In this document: in pieces, positions 7,835-15,466 of the stretch
Numbering within the stretch: position 1 is the stretch's first letter
Layout: each line of letters opens with the position of its first letter
Source of the DNA: Thermoplasmatales archaeon
GTDB lineage: Archaea; Thermoplasmatota; Thermoplasmata; Methanomassiliicoccales; Methanomethylophilaceae
Length of the DNA stretch: 39,276 nt
Direction: 5' to 3'
NCBI GenBank assembly: GCA_012520845.1
Contig: JAAYNL010000026.1
Coordinates: forward strand, 1 to 39,276
Made by a program: the position numbers and the translations under genes
The notes under the pieces: generated by a model
Told to the model about the DNA's origin: nothing
Seen by the model: the letters and a program-made list of their open reading frames with translations, nothing else
Database searches by the model: none

Positions 7835-9288
7835 TGGTCACCCTGACGGCCGTCATCCCGATCGTCGCCGGGGCGGTCTGCCTCCTGCCTTTCGGCGTGA
7901 AGAACGTGTCCCGCATATCCGCCGCGGGCGCCCTCGTCATGCTGGCCGCGTCCGTCTACTGCTGCGTGGCGCCCCTTACGGGGGAGACCATAGACACGTG
8001 GATATGGTACGTCGACGAGCTTTCCGGGTTCTTCATACTGATAACGGCCTTCGTCTCGTTCGCCGCCGTCCTGTACTCGACGGACTACCTCGCCGTGGAG
8101 TGGAGGGAGGAGAGGCTGAACGCCAGGGAGGTCCGCCGGTTCTACTGCACCCTGTTCGTCTTCATCTCCACCATGCTGCTCACCTTCGCGGTGAGGTCCG
8201 CCGCCCTGACGTGGATAGGGGTGGGTGTGACCACCATGGTGTCGGCGTTCCTCGTCGGGCTCTACAAGGACGAAAGCGCGACCGAGGCCGCGTGGAAATA
8301 CATAATGCTCTGCTCCGTGGGGATAACGCTGGCCCTTTTCGGGATCGCGATGCTGTACACGGCATCGTCCGGGGTGGTCGCCGACGATTCCGCCCTGGAT
8401 TGGCCGACGCTCGTGGCCAACGCGGCCGCCTTCAACCCCTTGTTCATGAAGTTCGCGGCCATCTTCCTGGTCATCGGGTTCGGCACCAAGGCCGGGTTGG
8501 CGCCCCTCCACAACTGGCTGCCGGATGCCCACAGCCAGGCGCCGGGCCCGGTCAGCGGCATGATGTCCGGGGTGCTCCTGAACTGCGCCATGTACGCCAT
8601 AATGAGGTTCTATTCCGTTTCGGAGATAGTGAACCCTGGGTTCGTCAGGACCCTCCTCCTGGCCTTCGGCATAGTCTCGGTGTTCACCGCCGCGGCGTTC
8701 ATCCTAATATCCAAGGATTTCAAGAGGATGCTGGCCTATTCCAGCGTGGAGAACATGGGCCTCATCGCGATCGGCCTAGGGATCGGTACCCCGCTGGCGA
8801 TATACGGCGCGCTGTTCCAGACGCTGGCGCACTCCCTCTGCAAGCCCATGATGTTCTTCTGCGCGGGGAACGTCATCCAGGCTTACGGGACGCGTTCGAT
8901 GCCCAACATACGCGGCGTGTCGGGGAAGATGCGCTTCACCGGGTTCGCCACCGCCGGCGGGGCCCTCGCCGTGGCGGGCGCGCCGCCGTTCCCGATGTTC
9001 GTCGGCGAGGTCATGATTCTGTACGGGGCGGTCAACGAGGGGCTGTACCTGTTCGCGGGGGCGTTGGCCATCCTGCTGGCGTTCATATTCGCGGGCATCA
9101 CGAGGAGTATTTTCCCCATGCTCTCCGGGACAACCTCGAGGGAGGTGTTCGAACACAGGTCCGTGCTGAGGGGGTTCGCCATATTCTCGCTGTTCGCCTG
9201 CGCCCTGTTCTTCGGGCTGTTCATGCCCGAGCCCATCAGGGGGATATTCGAAACCATGATAGCCCTGCTGTCGGGGGGGTCGACATGA
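7831..9288 (+). CDS. Hyf/Ehr-like complex, antiporter-like subunit F (HyfF type)
   Basis: A 485-residue, roughly 14-helix paralogue of the complex I pumps ND2/ND4/ND5, closest to HyfF. It carries ESATEAAWKYIMLCSVGI, the lysine-containing FGTKAGLAPLHNWLPDAHS (K220), LAYSSVENMGLIAIGLG and TLAHSLCKPMMFF. The segment that should hold the TM5 glutamate reads LTWIGVGVTTMVSAF. In HyfF-type proteins I expect an acidic residue where G132 stands, so the pump residue seems to be missing while the TM7 lysine remains. The start overlaps the previous stop as ATGA and its end overlaps the next gene in the same way. Confidence 0.88.
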   Translation: MMVTLTAVIPIVAGAVCLLPFGVKNVSRISAAGALVMLAASVYCCVAPLTGETIDTWIWYVDELSGFFILITAFVSFAAVLYSTDYLAVEWREERLNAREVRRFYCTLFVFISTMLLTFAVRSAALTWIGVGVTTMVSAFLVGLYKDESATEAAWKYIMLCSVGITLALFGIAMLYTASSGVVADDSALDWPTLVANAAAFNPLFMKFAAIFLVIGFGTKAGLAPLHNWLPDAHSQAPGPVSGMMSGVLLNCAMYAIMRFYSVSEIVNPGFVRTLLLAFGIVSVFTAAAFILISKDFKRMLAYSSVENMGLIAIGLGIGTPLAIYGALFQTLAHSLCKPMMFFCAGNVIQAYGTRSMPNIRGVSGKMRFTGFATAGGALAVAGAPPFPMFVGEVMILYGAVNEGLYLFAGALAILLAFIFAGITRSIFPMLSGTTSREVFEHRSVLRGFAIFSLFACALFFGLFMPEPIRGIFETMIALLSGGST

Positions 9289-10742
9289 GGCTTGGCGATC
9301 CGATCGCATGCGACCCGGCGCTGCTGGCGCAGTACGTAAAGGCGTACTGCGACGAGGGGTGGAGGGTGGTTTCCATGTTCGCCTCGGAGTCGTCCCCCGG
9401 GTCGACGGTGAACGTTCTGCTGCGCAGGGGCGGGGAGGTCGCGAGGGTGGCGTCCGAGACGGTCGGGTCCTATCCCGCCGTCTCCGCCCTGGTGCCCGCC
9501 GCCTCGGTGTTCGAAAGGGCGATGTGGGAGATGAGCGGCGTCGTCCCTGAGGGCCACGGGTACCTGGTGCCCGCAATCTACTGGAGGAAGGGCGACGGCC
9601 ACCCCCTGCAGAAGGCGCCCTATTCCATCGACGGCGAGGAGAGGGTGCCGCTGCCCAACAACCCGATAAGGGGGGCGGGGCTGTTCGAGATACCCGTGGG
9701 GCCGGTCCACGCCGGGGTTATCGAGCCCGGGCACTTCAGGTTCAGCGTGGCGGGTGAGCCCATCCTGGAGATGAGGGTCCACCTGGGGTACGCCCACAAA
9801 GGCATCGAGAAGATGATGGAGGGCCCCGTTTCCCGCAACCGCGCGCATCTGGCCGAAAGGATTTCCGGGGACAACGCCGTAGCGCACTCCCTCGCCTGCG
9901 CGCACATTGTCGAAGGGGATGCCCCCGTGCCCCGGAGGGCGCGTCAGATCCGCGTCATACTCTCGGAGATCGAGAGGATACACAACCACCTGGACGTCCT
10001 GGCGGGGCTCTGCACGGACTGCGCCTTCAGCGTGGCCGCCGCCTACGGGTCGGAGGTGCGGGAGAGACTCCTCAGGGCCAACAGGGAGATCTTCGGAAAC
10101 AGGCTGCTCATGGGGAACGTCGTCCCCGGCGGCGTCAGGAACGATCTGAGCCGGGAGGACGTCTCGAAGCTCGAGGCGGCCGTGATGCACGCGGGTTTCG
10201 GCGCGAAGAAGCTGGAGGGCTACATCAGGCGGACGCCGTCCGTCGTGGACCGCCTGGAGACGACCGGGGTGCTGAGGACGGAGGACGCCCTCCGTTACGG
10301 GACCGTCGGCGTGGTCGCGAGGGCAAGCGGCGTCGCTTCCGACGTGCGCGCGGAGCTGCCGTACGAGGAGTACGGGGCGCTGTCGTTCAACCCCGTGTCC
10401 CTCAAGAAGGGCGACGTCATGTCCCGCGCGGCGGTGAGGGCCGACGAGATAGTGGAGTCGGTGAGCCTGATCCTCCAATGCACGAGCGAAATGGAGGAGG
10501 GGGAAATCAGAAGGGGGTACGAAACCCCGGACGGCCTCTCCTGCGGCATCGTCGAATCCCCGAGGGGGGAGTTGGTGCACTGCGCGGACGTAAGGGACGG
10601 CGAAGTATGGAGATACAGCATAAGGGACCCGTCCTTCGTCAACTGGCCGGCGATGGAGGTCGCGGTCCTGGACAACATAGTGCCGGACTTCCCGCTCATA
10701 AACAAAAGCTTCGGGCTGTCCTACAGCGGGAACGACGTGTGA
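9285..10742 (+). CDS. Ehr-type large subunit (NuoC-NuoD/HyfG-like) without NiFe ligands
   Basis: A 485-residue fusion of a NuoC-like N-terminal domain (about 1-120) and a NuoD/HyfG-like domain. HyfG-type landmarks are GPVHAGVIEPGHFRF (139-153), HLGYAHKGIEKMM (166-178) and EIERIHNHLDVLAGL. In hydrogenases the nickel-iron site needs two CxxC pairs. Here the first motif reads ERISGDNAVAH (191-201), with S194 and N197 in place of the cysteines. The last motif reads GLSYSGNDV (477-485), with S479 and G482. All four metal ligands are therefore absent. Such proteins belong to the energy-converting-hydrogenase-related complexes, which cannot make or use H2 in the normal way. The electron acceptor is unknown. 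Confidence 0.9.
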   Translation: MRLGDPIACDPALLAQYVKAYCDEGWRVVSMFASESSPGSTVNVLLRRGGEVARVASETVGSYPAVSALVPAASVFERAMWEMSGVVPEGHGYLVPAIYWRKGDGHPLQKAPYSIDGEERVPLPNNPIRGAGLFEIPVGPVHAGVIEPGHFRFSVAGEPILEMRVHLGYAHKGIEKMMEGPVSRNRAHLAERISGDNAVAHSLACAHIVEGDAPVPRRARQIRVILSEIERIHNHLDVLAGLCTDCAFSVAAAYGSEVRERLLRANREIFGNRLLMGNVVPGGVRNDLSREDVSKLEAAVMHAGFGAKKLEGYIRRTPSVVDRLETTGVLRTEDALRYGTVGVVARASGVASDVRAELPYEEYGALSFNPVSLKKGDVMSRAAVRADEIVESVSLILQCTSEMEEGEIRRGYETPDGLSCGIVESPRGELVHCADVRDGEVWRYSIRDPSFVNWPAMEVAVLDNIVPDFPLINKSFGLSYSGNDV

Positions 10743-10746
10743 TACC

Positions 10747-11487
10747 ATGATCCGGAGAAGCATCCTGAACCTCCTGTCCCCGAAGAAGCCGGCCGAATCG
10801 ATCGAGGAGATGGGTTCCCGCCAGCTGCTCATGCCCTTCGTGAGGGGGGGCTGCGACGGTTGCGGGAAATGCGCTTCCGCCTGCCCTTCCGGGGCGATAG
10901 ACGTCGGGAAGGAATGGACGATAGACCTCGGGAAGTGCATATTCTGCATGGATTGCGTCGGGGAATGCCCCCTGTCCGCCATCGAAAGGGTGCCGTCGCC
11001 GCTCTACGCCCTGAAACGCGAGGACCTCGTGTTTGGCGCGTCCCGCCCCCCGGGGCCCGCCGGGGGGGCGCTGGACGAACCCACGGTCGCCGCTCTGGGG
11101 GAATCCGTCTCGATCAGGGAGCTCGACACCGGGTCGTGCAACGGGTGCGAGGTCGAGGTCAACTGCATGTCGAACCCGTATTACGACATGGGGCGCTTCG
11201 GCCTGAAGATAGTGGCGTCGCCCAGGCATGCGGACATGCTTCTCGTCACCGGGCCCATGACCAACAACATGAGGAAGGCCGCGCTGGACACCTTCGAGGC
11301 CACCCCGTCGCCGAAGGTCGTGGTCGCGATGGGCACCTGCGCCATCTCCGGCGGCATCTTCGCGGGCGGGGACGTGTCCGGGGAAGGCGTAGGGGACACG
11401 CTCGGCGTGGACCTCTTCATACCCGGCTGCCCCCCGCCGCCGGAGAGGGCCGTGTTGGCGATACTGAGGGCCTTCGGCCGTCAGTGA
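10747..11487 (+). CDS. Ehr/Hyf-like small subunit fused to a 2x[4Fe-4S] ferredoxin domain (HyfH-HyfI fusion)
   Basis: A 246-residue protein joining two subunits that are separate in E. coli hydrogenase 4. The N-terminal part has two ferredoxin motifs, CDGCGKCASACP (C36, C39, C42, C46) and CIFCMDCVGECP (C64, C67, C70, C74), as in HyfH/NuoI. The C-terminal part is NuoB/HyfI-like with the four ligands of the proximal [4Fe-4S] cluster: C131 and C134 in DTGSCNGCEVEV, C198 in GTCA and C228 in PGCPPPP. The electron wire is thus complete although the partner large subunit has lost its NiFe site. It begins 4 bases after that gene and its 3' end overlaps the convergent stress-protein gene by 7 bases. 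Confidence 0.9.
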   Translation: MIRRSILNLLSPKKPAESIEEMGSRQLLMPFVRGGCDGCGKCASACPSGAIDVGKEWTIDLGKCIFCMDCVGECPLSAIERVPSPLYALKREDLVFGASRPPGPAGGALDEPTVAALGESVSIRELDTGSCNGCEVEVNCMSNPYYDMGRFGLKIVASPRHADMLLVTGPMTNNMRKAALDTFEATPSPKVVVAMGTCAISGGIFAGGDVSGEGVGDTLGVDLFIPGCPPPPERAVLAILRAFGRQ

Positions 11488-11873
11488 ACGACGACCACCG
11501 GGCACTTGGCGTGGTTGACCACGTGCTGGGACACGCTTCCGAGTATGGCCCTGTCTATGATCGTCTTGTTGGATTTCCCGACGACGATGACGTCGCACTT
11601 GAACCTGGTCGCGGCCGCCAATATGTTCTCCGCCGCGTGGCCCGGCTCGATGACCACGTGCACGGTTTCCACCCCCGCCTCCCTCGCGACGCTCTCCGCC
11701 TCCCTCGCGTGCTCCCTGAGCTTGGCCATCTCCCCCTCGTGCTCTATCATTTCTTCGGAGACCACGGACGAGTAGACGTATAGCGGCGCCTTGGCCATCC
11801 TGGCGTATTTGACAGCGAAATCGAGGGCGCCCCGGGTCCCGGGTCTCCCGTCGTATCCGAGAATCACCGACAT
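11481..11873 (-). CDS. Universal stress protein family (UspA-like)
   Basis: A 130-residue single-domain protein of the adenine-nucleotide alpha-hydrolase-like fold. It begins MSVILGYDGRPGTRGALDFA, with the family aspartate after the first strand. The ATP-binding loop is near 95-113: VIVVGKSNKTIIDRAILGS, fitting the G-x2-G-x9-G-S/T pattern loosely (the second glycine is missing, so ATP binding is less certain). It ends CPVVVV, as family members do. A TATA-like GATATTTATC is centred 27 bases before the ATG, so it is a leaderless single gene. Its precise role cannot be read from sequence. Confidence 0.88.
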   Translation of the reverse strand: MSVILGYDGRPGTRGALDFAVKYARMAKAPLYVYSSVVSEEMIEHEGEMAKLREHAREAESVAREAGVETVHVVIEPGHAAENILAAATRFKCDVIVVGKSNKTIIDRAILGSVSQHVVNHAKCPVVVVH

Positions 11874-11895
11874 GCCAGCTAAATCGCCATCTGCC

Positions 11896-11905
11896 GATAA
11901 ATATC
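11896..11905 (-). promoter_or_regulatory. TATA box for the UspA-like gene
   Basis: GATATTTATC on the minus strand, centred about 27 bases before the ATG at 11873. Confidence 0.55.
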
Positions 11906-11955
11906 TTCCACAGGCCGCGCCGGGACGGGACCTTGGCCGATGCCGATGGCCCCGG

Positions 11956-11964
11956 TTTATTAAA
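11956..11964 (+). promoter_or_regulatory. TATA box for the DUF998 gene
   Basis: TTTATTAAA is centred 25 bases before the GTG at 11985 and 34 before the ATG at 11994, consistent with a leaderless or near-leaderless message. Confidence 0.5.
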
Positions 11965-11984
11965 CAGGAACGCGGTTTGGTGGC

Positions 11985-12584
11985 GTGATCGGCATGGGCG
12001 ACGGTTCCGATAGTACGCGCACGGTTCACGGGAAAGCCGCGCTCGCGCTCGGCGTTTCGATGTCGCTCGTCTTTTCCGTGGCCTGGATAGCCGCCGTGGC
12101 CGTCGACGGGACCTGGACCTTCGGCGCGGACATGGTCAGCGACCTCGGCGTCTCCGAGACGCACGCCCACTACTTTTTCGGGTGGGGGTCCATCGTCGCC
12201 GGCGCGCTCGGGTCGCTCTGCGCCGTGTGCCTGTACATGGGGCACGAAGGCAGGGTCGGCAGGGCGGCGTTCGTCCTGCTTTTCCTTTCCGGGCTGATGC
12301 TCGTCCTCGTGGGCGCGTTCAACGAGGACACCGCGCCGCATACGCCGGCCGCCGTGGCCCTGTTCGTCATGATGTGGGCCGCCATGATCGTCCTCGGCCT
12401 GCGGGACCTGCGCTCGGGCGACGCCATCGAGGGTTCGGGCCACGTCACCATGGCCGCGTTCCTGTTCTTCGCGTTCTTGCTCAACCCGTTGCCCCTGTCC
12501 GAGGCGTTGGCCGTGATATGCCTGCTGGTCTGGGTGCCGCTCGTCTCGTACTACGCGTACAGCGGGGTCCCGGGCTATTCGTAG
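11985..12584 (+). CDS. DUF998 family membrane protein
   Basis: A 199-residue protein with six predicted membrane helices. The landmarks match DUF998: SDLGVSETHAHYFFGWGS after the first helix, LVGAFNEDTAPHTPAA in the middle, and repeated hydrophobic helices. The function of the family is not known. The GTG at 11985 fits a leaderless start; the ATG three codons later is equally possible. It ends with TAG. It stands alone, pointing away from the stress-protein gene, and marks the last GC-rich gene before the AT-rich SIR2 island. Confidence 0.75.
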   Translation: MIGMGDGSDSTRTVHGKAALALGVSMSLVFSVAWIAAVAVDGTWTFGADMVSDLGVSETHAHYFFGWGSIVAGALGSLCAVCLYMGHEGRVGRAAFVLLFLSGLMLVLVGAFNEDTAPHTPAAVALFVMMWAAMIVLGLRDLRSGDAIEGSGHVTMAAFLFFAFLLNPLPLSEALAVICLLVWVPLVSYYAYSGVPGYS

Positions 12585-12627
12585 ACGCGTCTTCACGGCC
12601 TATTCGAAACCCGTTTGGCACGATTGA

Positions 12628-12671
12628 AAAAATCGGGATTTCGGACCGAAAAGTGGCCGTAAAAATCGGGA
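12628..12671. repeat. Direct repeat flanking a palindrome upstream of the SIR2 gene
   Basis: The 11-mer AAAAATCGGGA occurs at 12628-12638 and again at 12661-12671. Between them lies a perfect 13-base palindrome, TTTCGGACCGAAA, at 12639-12651. The set lies about 145 bases before the SIR2 gene start, at the edge of the AT-rich island. It could be an operator or a relic of the island junction. Confidence 0.45.
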
Positions 12672-12781
12672 ATTGCGAGTTGCTGGACAGGCTTCAGACT
12701 CTTTTGACGACATATTATCTATCTCATTTCTCTTCCGTTCAGTTTTTGGTAAGGGAAAATGAAATAATTTGACTAAAAGCA

Positions 12782-12790
12782 GATATTATT
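12782..12790 (+). promoter_or_regulatory. TATA box for the SIR2-domain gene
   Basis: GATATTATT is centred about 28-29 bases before the ATG at 12815, again implying a leaderless mRNA. Confidence 0.5.
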
Positions 12791-12814
12791 AGAAGGAATG
12801 CATATATCAGCCCC

Positions 12815-14410
12815 ATGGTCGATGAAGGAAAGATTTTCGATTTTTCAAAGCCGCCGATTTTATTGATTGGATCCGGTATTTCGAAAAGATATCTTGTCGA
12901 TTATCCTTCTTGGGAGGGTTTGATGAAAAGGGTAGCCGAGAGGATTGGCATCCCTGAGAAAGAATTTGTAGCATATGTCGCAGATGCCAAAGGTGTTGAC
13001 GATTCCATTTTAATGGCAGTTGTAGCGACAGAACTCAGGAAAGAATTGATTAGGCGCATAAAAGAAAGCATCCTCGATCCTGAGGCATTGTTTTCAAAAA
13101 AAGATTATGAAAGATATCTTTTTGGCGACGATCCGTTGAAGATTCTTATTGCATCTCTTTGCAGGGATTATGAATTGGTAGACGATTCAATGATATTGGA
13201 GGAATTGGAATCCTTAAGGGCGTTAGAGGGTATAATCCCCTGCGTTGTCACGACAAATTACGATCTCTTCCTTGAAAAAGAGGTATTCAGGAGATTTGAA
13301 GTATATTCTAGGGTGTCGGATTATTATTATTCTGATTCGGAGGGCATTGGAGAGATATATAAAATTCATGGGACTGCTTTAAAGCCTGCCACACTCGTCG
13401 TAACTGAGCAGGATTATGATAATTTTAATAAAATTTCTAAGATTGTCACATCAAAGATTCTCTCCGTTCTTTGCGATTATCCTATGGTGATTATGGGGTA
13501 TTCGATGAAAGATGCCAATGTTGCAGGTATAATCCACGATTTGATGTCCTCTCTCGACGATGAGAAACTCAGGGAGGTGGAGAATAACATCGTCTACGTT
13601 GAATACGATGAAACCGAAATGGGCATAATCCGTAAAAGTCGAATTTTTCCGTATGGTGAAAAGACCATAGCCATCACTGCCATCTCTACAGGGAATTTCA
13701 AAAGGATTTTCGATGAAATCGCGGACATGACTCCGTCCATGTCTCCATTGGAAATAAGGAAGGCAAGGCAGATGGTCAAGGAAATTGTGTTATCCGCAGA
13801 TGGTGGCGGCGACGTTGTTTTGCTCGGTTTTGATAGCTTAAATCAAATTCCCGCAGACAAAATTGTCATAGCCTTTGCGGACAAGGATTCGATGAAAAAA
13901 TTAAGTGGCGGATTGAATTTTTATACATCCGACCAAATGGTCAATGATATTTTGAACGATTGCGAAAGGCATTCTCCCACGGATGTTATCAATTATTTCA
14001 ATGCCTCTCCGAACAGAATGACCCAAGATGAATATTGGCCAATATTCCATTTTACAAGACGAGCGGGAATGGGCAAATCTGATTTTTCACCAAAATTGGT
14101 TAACTTTTTTGAATATAAAAGAAATCAATTCGAAAAAAAGCTATTGCACATTGGTAATAGGAATTTGATAAAAACCGCTAACGTCAGCAATTTAAAGGAT
14201 TTAGAAACACTATTGTTTGAAAATCCTGGAAAATTCTACAGATCAGATGTAATTTTTTATTATTACAGTACAGGATTGATTAATGAGGGCGAAGCAAAAT
14301 CGTTGTTAAAGCAATATTTATCAAAACGCTCCATACCTTCTGGGGAAAAATCTGCAATAAGGTGTGCCGTGACCTATTTGTCATTCAAAAAATATTTGGA
14401 AGAGGAATGA
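12815..14410 (+). CDS. SIR2-like domain protein, candidate defence NADase
   Basis: A 531-residue protein. Residues about 10-240 match the SIR2_2-type domain: LLIGSGISKRYLVDYPSW with the NAD-binding GSGIS (19-23), TTNYD with N148, IYKIHG with H185, and MGYSMKD at 227-233. In bacterial immune proteins the same Asn and His are needed to cleave NAD+, so the site looks intact. Residues about 305-531 form a second, charged region that I do not recognise; it may sense infection. The gene is visibly AT-rich with AAA, ATT and TTT codons, unlike the GC-rich neighbours, and stands alone with its own promoter. This suggests recent transfer. A regulatory deacetylase role is less likely because zinc-binding cysteines are not seen. 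Confidence 0.75.
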   Translation: MVDEGKIFDFSKPPILLIGSGISKRYLVDYPSWEGLMKRVAERIGIPEKEFVAYVADAKGVDDSILMAVVATELRKELIRRIKESILDPEALFSKKDYERYLFGDDPLKILIASLCRDYELVDDSMILEELESLRALEGIIPCVVTTNYDLFLEKEVFRRFEVYSRVSDYYYSDSEGIGEIYKIHGTALKPATLVVTEQDYDNFNKISKIVTSKILSVLCDYPMVIMGYSMKDANVAGIIHDLMSSLDDEKLREVENNIVYVEYDETEMGIIRKSRIFPYGEKTIAITAISTGNFKRIFDEIADMTPSMSPLEIRKARQMVKEIVLSADGGGDVVLLGFDSLNQIPADKIVIAFADKDSMKKLSGGLNFYTSDQMVNDILNDCERHSPTDVINYFNASPNRMTQDEYWPIFHFTRRAGMGKSDFSPKLVNFFEYKRNQFEKKLLHIGNRNLIKTANVSNLKDLETLLFENPGKFYRSDVIFYYYSTGLINEGEAKSLLKQYLSKRSIPSGEKSAIRCAVTYLSFKKYLEEE

Positions 14411-14604
14411 GAATGGCGCAGGGACCCACACTTCTCCTGCCTAGGCACAAGGTTACGGGTAATACGCCTCCATACAGCATATCTCGGTTGCGAATATAAT
14501 ATGTTTATGCTTGATTATGCGTATAACGAGCACTTTTTAATATTTCATGCAAGAGACTCGAGCAAGCTTACGCATTTTAATTGCACCACGATTGGGTCGT
14601 GGAA
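14411..14604. other. AT-rich intergenic region downstream of the SIR2 gene
   Basis: About 190 bases with no convincing gene. A 28-codon frame from 14413 to 14499 exists but has no known features or separate signals. Several TATA-like runs occur, for instance TTTTTAATATTT near 14534-14545. The region changes from AT-rich to GC-rich towards the ABC gene and is probably the right edge of the SIR2 island. Confidence 0.35.
14586..14602. repeat. Inverted repeat abutting the ABC ATPase promoter
   Basis: CCACGA (14586-14591) and TCGTGG (14597-14602) are perfect inverted arms with a 5-base spacer. They end two bases before the TATA-like AGTATCTAAA at 14605-14614. This is the place where a regulator would block or help TFB/TBP binding. 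Confidence 0.4.
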
Positions 14605-14614
14605 AGTATCTAAA
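14605..14614 (+). promoter_or_regulatory. TATA-like element for the ABC ATPase gene
   Basis: AGTATCTAAA is centred about 28 bases before the ATG at 14638. It is a weaker match than other TATA boxes in the window. Confidence 0.4.
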
Positions 14615-14637
14615 GCGCCCGACGCATCGAGGTCGGC

Positions 14638-15441
14638 ATGGACAGCGCGCTGCGGATGAGAGGCGTCTCCGTCGTCAGGGGCGGCATCCGCATACTGGAC
14701 GGCATAGACCTCGACGTCGCCAAGGGCGAGGGCCTCGCCATCATCGGCCCGAACGGCTCCGGTAAGACGACCCTGGTAAACCTGTTCCGCGGCGAGATCC
14801 TGCCGTACATGGACGAGGAACGCCCGCCGGAGATGGCGATATTCGGCCGGGACAGGTGGAACCTGTTCGACGTCCGCTCGCTAATGGGTGTGGTCTCCAT
14901 GGACCTGCAGGACTCCATACCGGGGACGACGCCGCTGTCCGAGGTCATCCTGTCCGGGTTCTTCGGCTCCCTCGGCGTGTACAGGATACACACGGTGACC
15001 GACGATATGCTGGAGGGTGTAGCCCAGGCGGCCGGGACGATGGGCCTCACGGAACTCCTGGACGCCCCCTTCGGCCGGCTGTCCCTCGGGGAGAAGCGCC
15101 GCGGGCTTATCGCCAGGGCGCTGGCCCCGGGCCCGACGACCCTGGTCCTCGACGAGCCCATGACCGGTTTGGACGTGGTAATGAGGGCCAGGTTCCGGGA
15201 GATGTTCGGGATCATGATGGCCAACGGCATGGGCATAGTGCTGATCACCCACGATCTGGCGGACATACCGCCGGGGATGGAAAGGATCGTGCTCCTCAAG
15301 GAGGGGAAGGTGTTCATTGACGGGCCAAAGGAAAAACTGTTAACTTCCGAGATTCTGTCCGACGTCTACGGCGAACCGATCGCCGTCAGGGAATCGGGCG
15401 GCGTGTACTCCATGGATTTGGCCGGCGGGGTCAACGTTTAA
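14638..15441 (+). CDS. ABC transporter-type ATP-binding protein (ModF/YlmA-like)
   Basis: A 267-residue ATPase domain with all motifs: Walker A GPNGSGKTT (37-45), Q-loop near Q91, signature LSLGEKRR (148-155), Walker B TTLVLDEP (167-174), D-loop and switch histidine H205 in LITHD. The spacing and long insert after Walker A resemble solitary ModF/YlmA-type ATPases rather than importer subunits. No permease gene lies nearby, so either it works with a distant permease or is a non-transport ABC protein. It is followed 25 bases later by rfcL, which has its own TATA box inside the end of this gene. Confidence 0.85.
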   Translation: MDSALRMRGVSVVRGGIRILDGIDLDVAKGEGLAIIGPNGSGKTTLVNLFRGEILPYMDEERPPEMAIFGRDRWNLFDVRSLMGVVSMDLQDSIPGTTPLSEVILSGFFGSLGVYRIHTVTDDMLEGVAQAAGTMGLTELLDAPFGRLSLGEKRRGLIARALAPGPTTLVLDEPMTGLDVVMRARFREMFGIMMANGMGIVLITHDLADIPPGMERIVLLKEGKVFIDGPKEKLLTSEILSDVYGEPIAVRESGGVYSMDLAGGVNV

Positions 15442-15443
15442 TT
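15437..15443 (+). promoter_or_regulatory. TATA box for rfcL-TYW1
   Basis: TTTAATT overlaps the end of the ABC gene and is centred 27 bases before the ATG at 15467. It favours that codon over the ATG at 15455. Confidence 0.5.
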
Positions 15444-15466
15444 GCAACGTCCCCATGGGGATACCG

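Noticed and set aside
8883-10982. 699-codon minus-strand frame across the HyfF- and HyfG-like genes
   Set aside because: Shadow of high-GC coding; crosses three real genes and has no motif.
9285-11487. Naming the operon as a working NiFe hydrogenase or formate hydrogenlyase
   Set aside because: All four NiFe ligands are missing in the large subunit and no formate dehydrogenase gene is adjacent.
14413-14499. 28-codon frame after the SIR2 gene
   Set aside because: Too short, no promoter or family similarity. It could be debris of a former gene, but nothing supports that.
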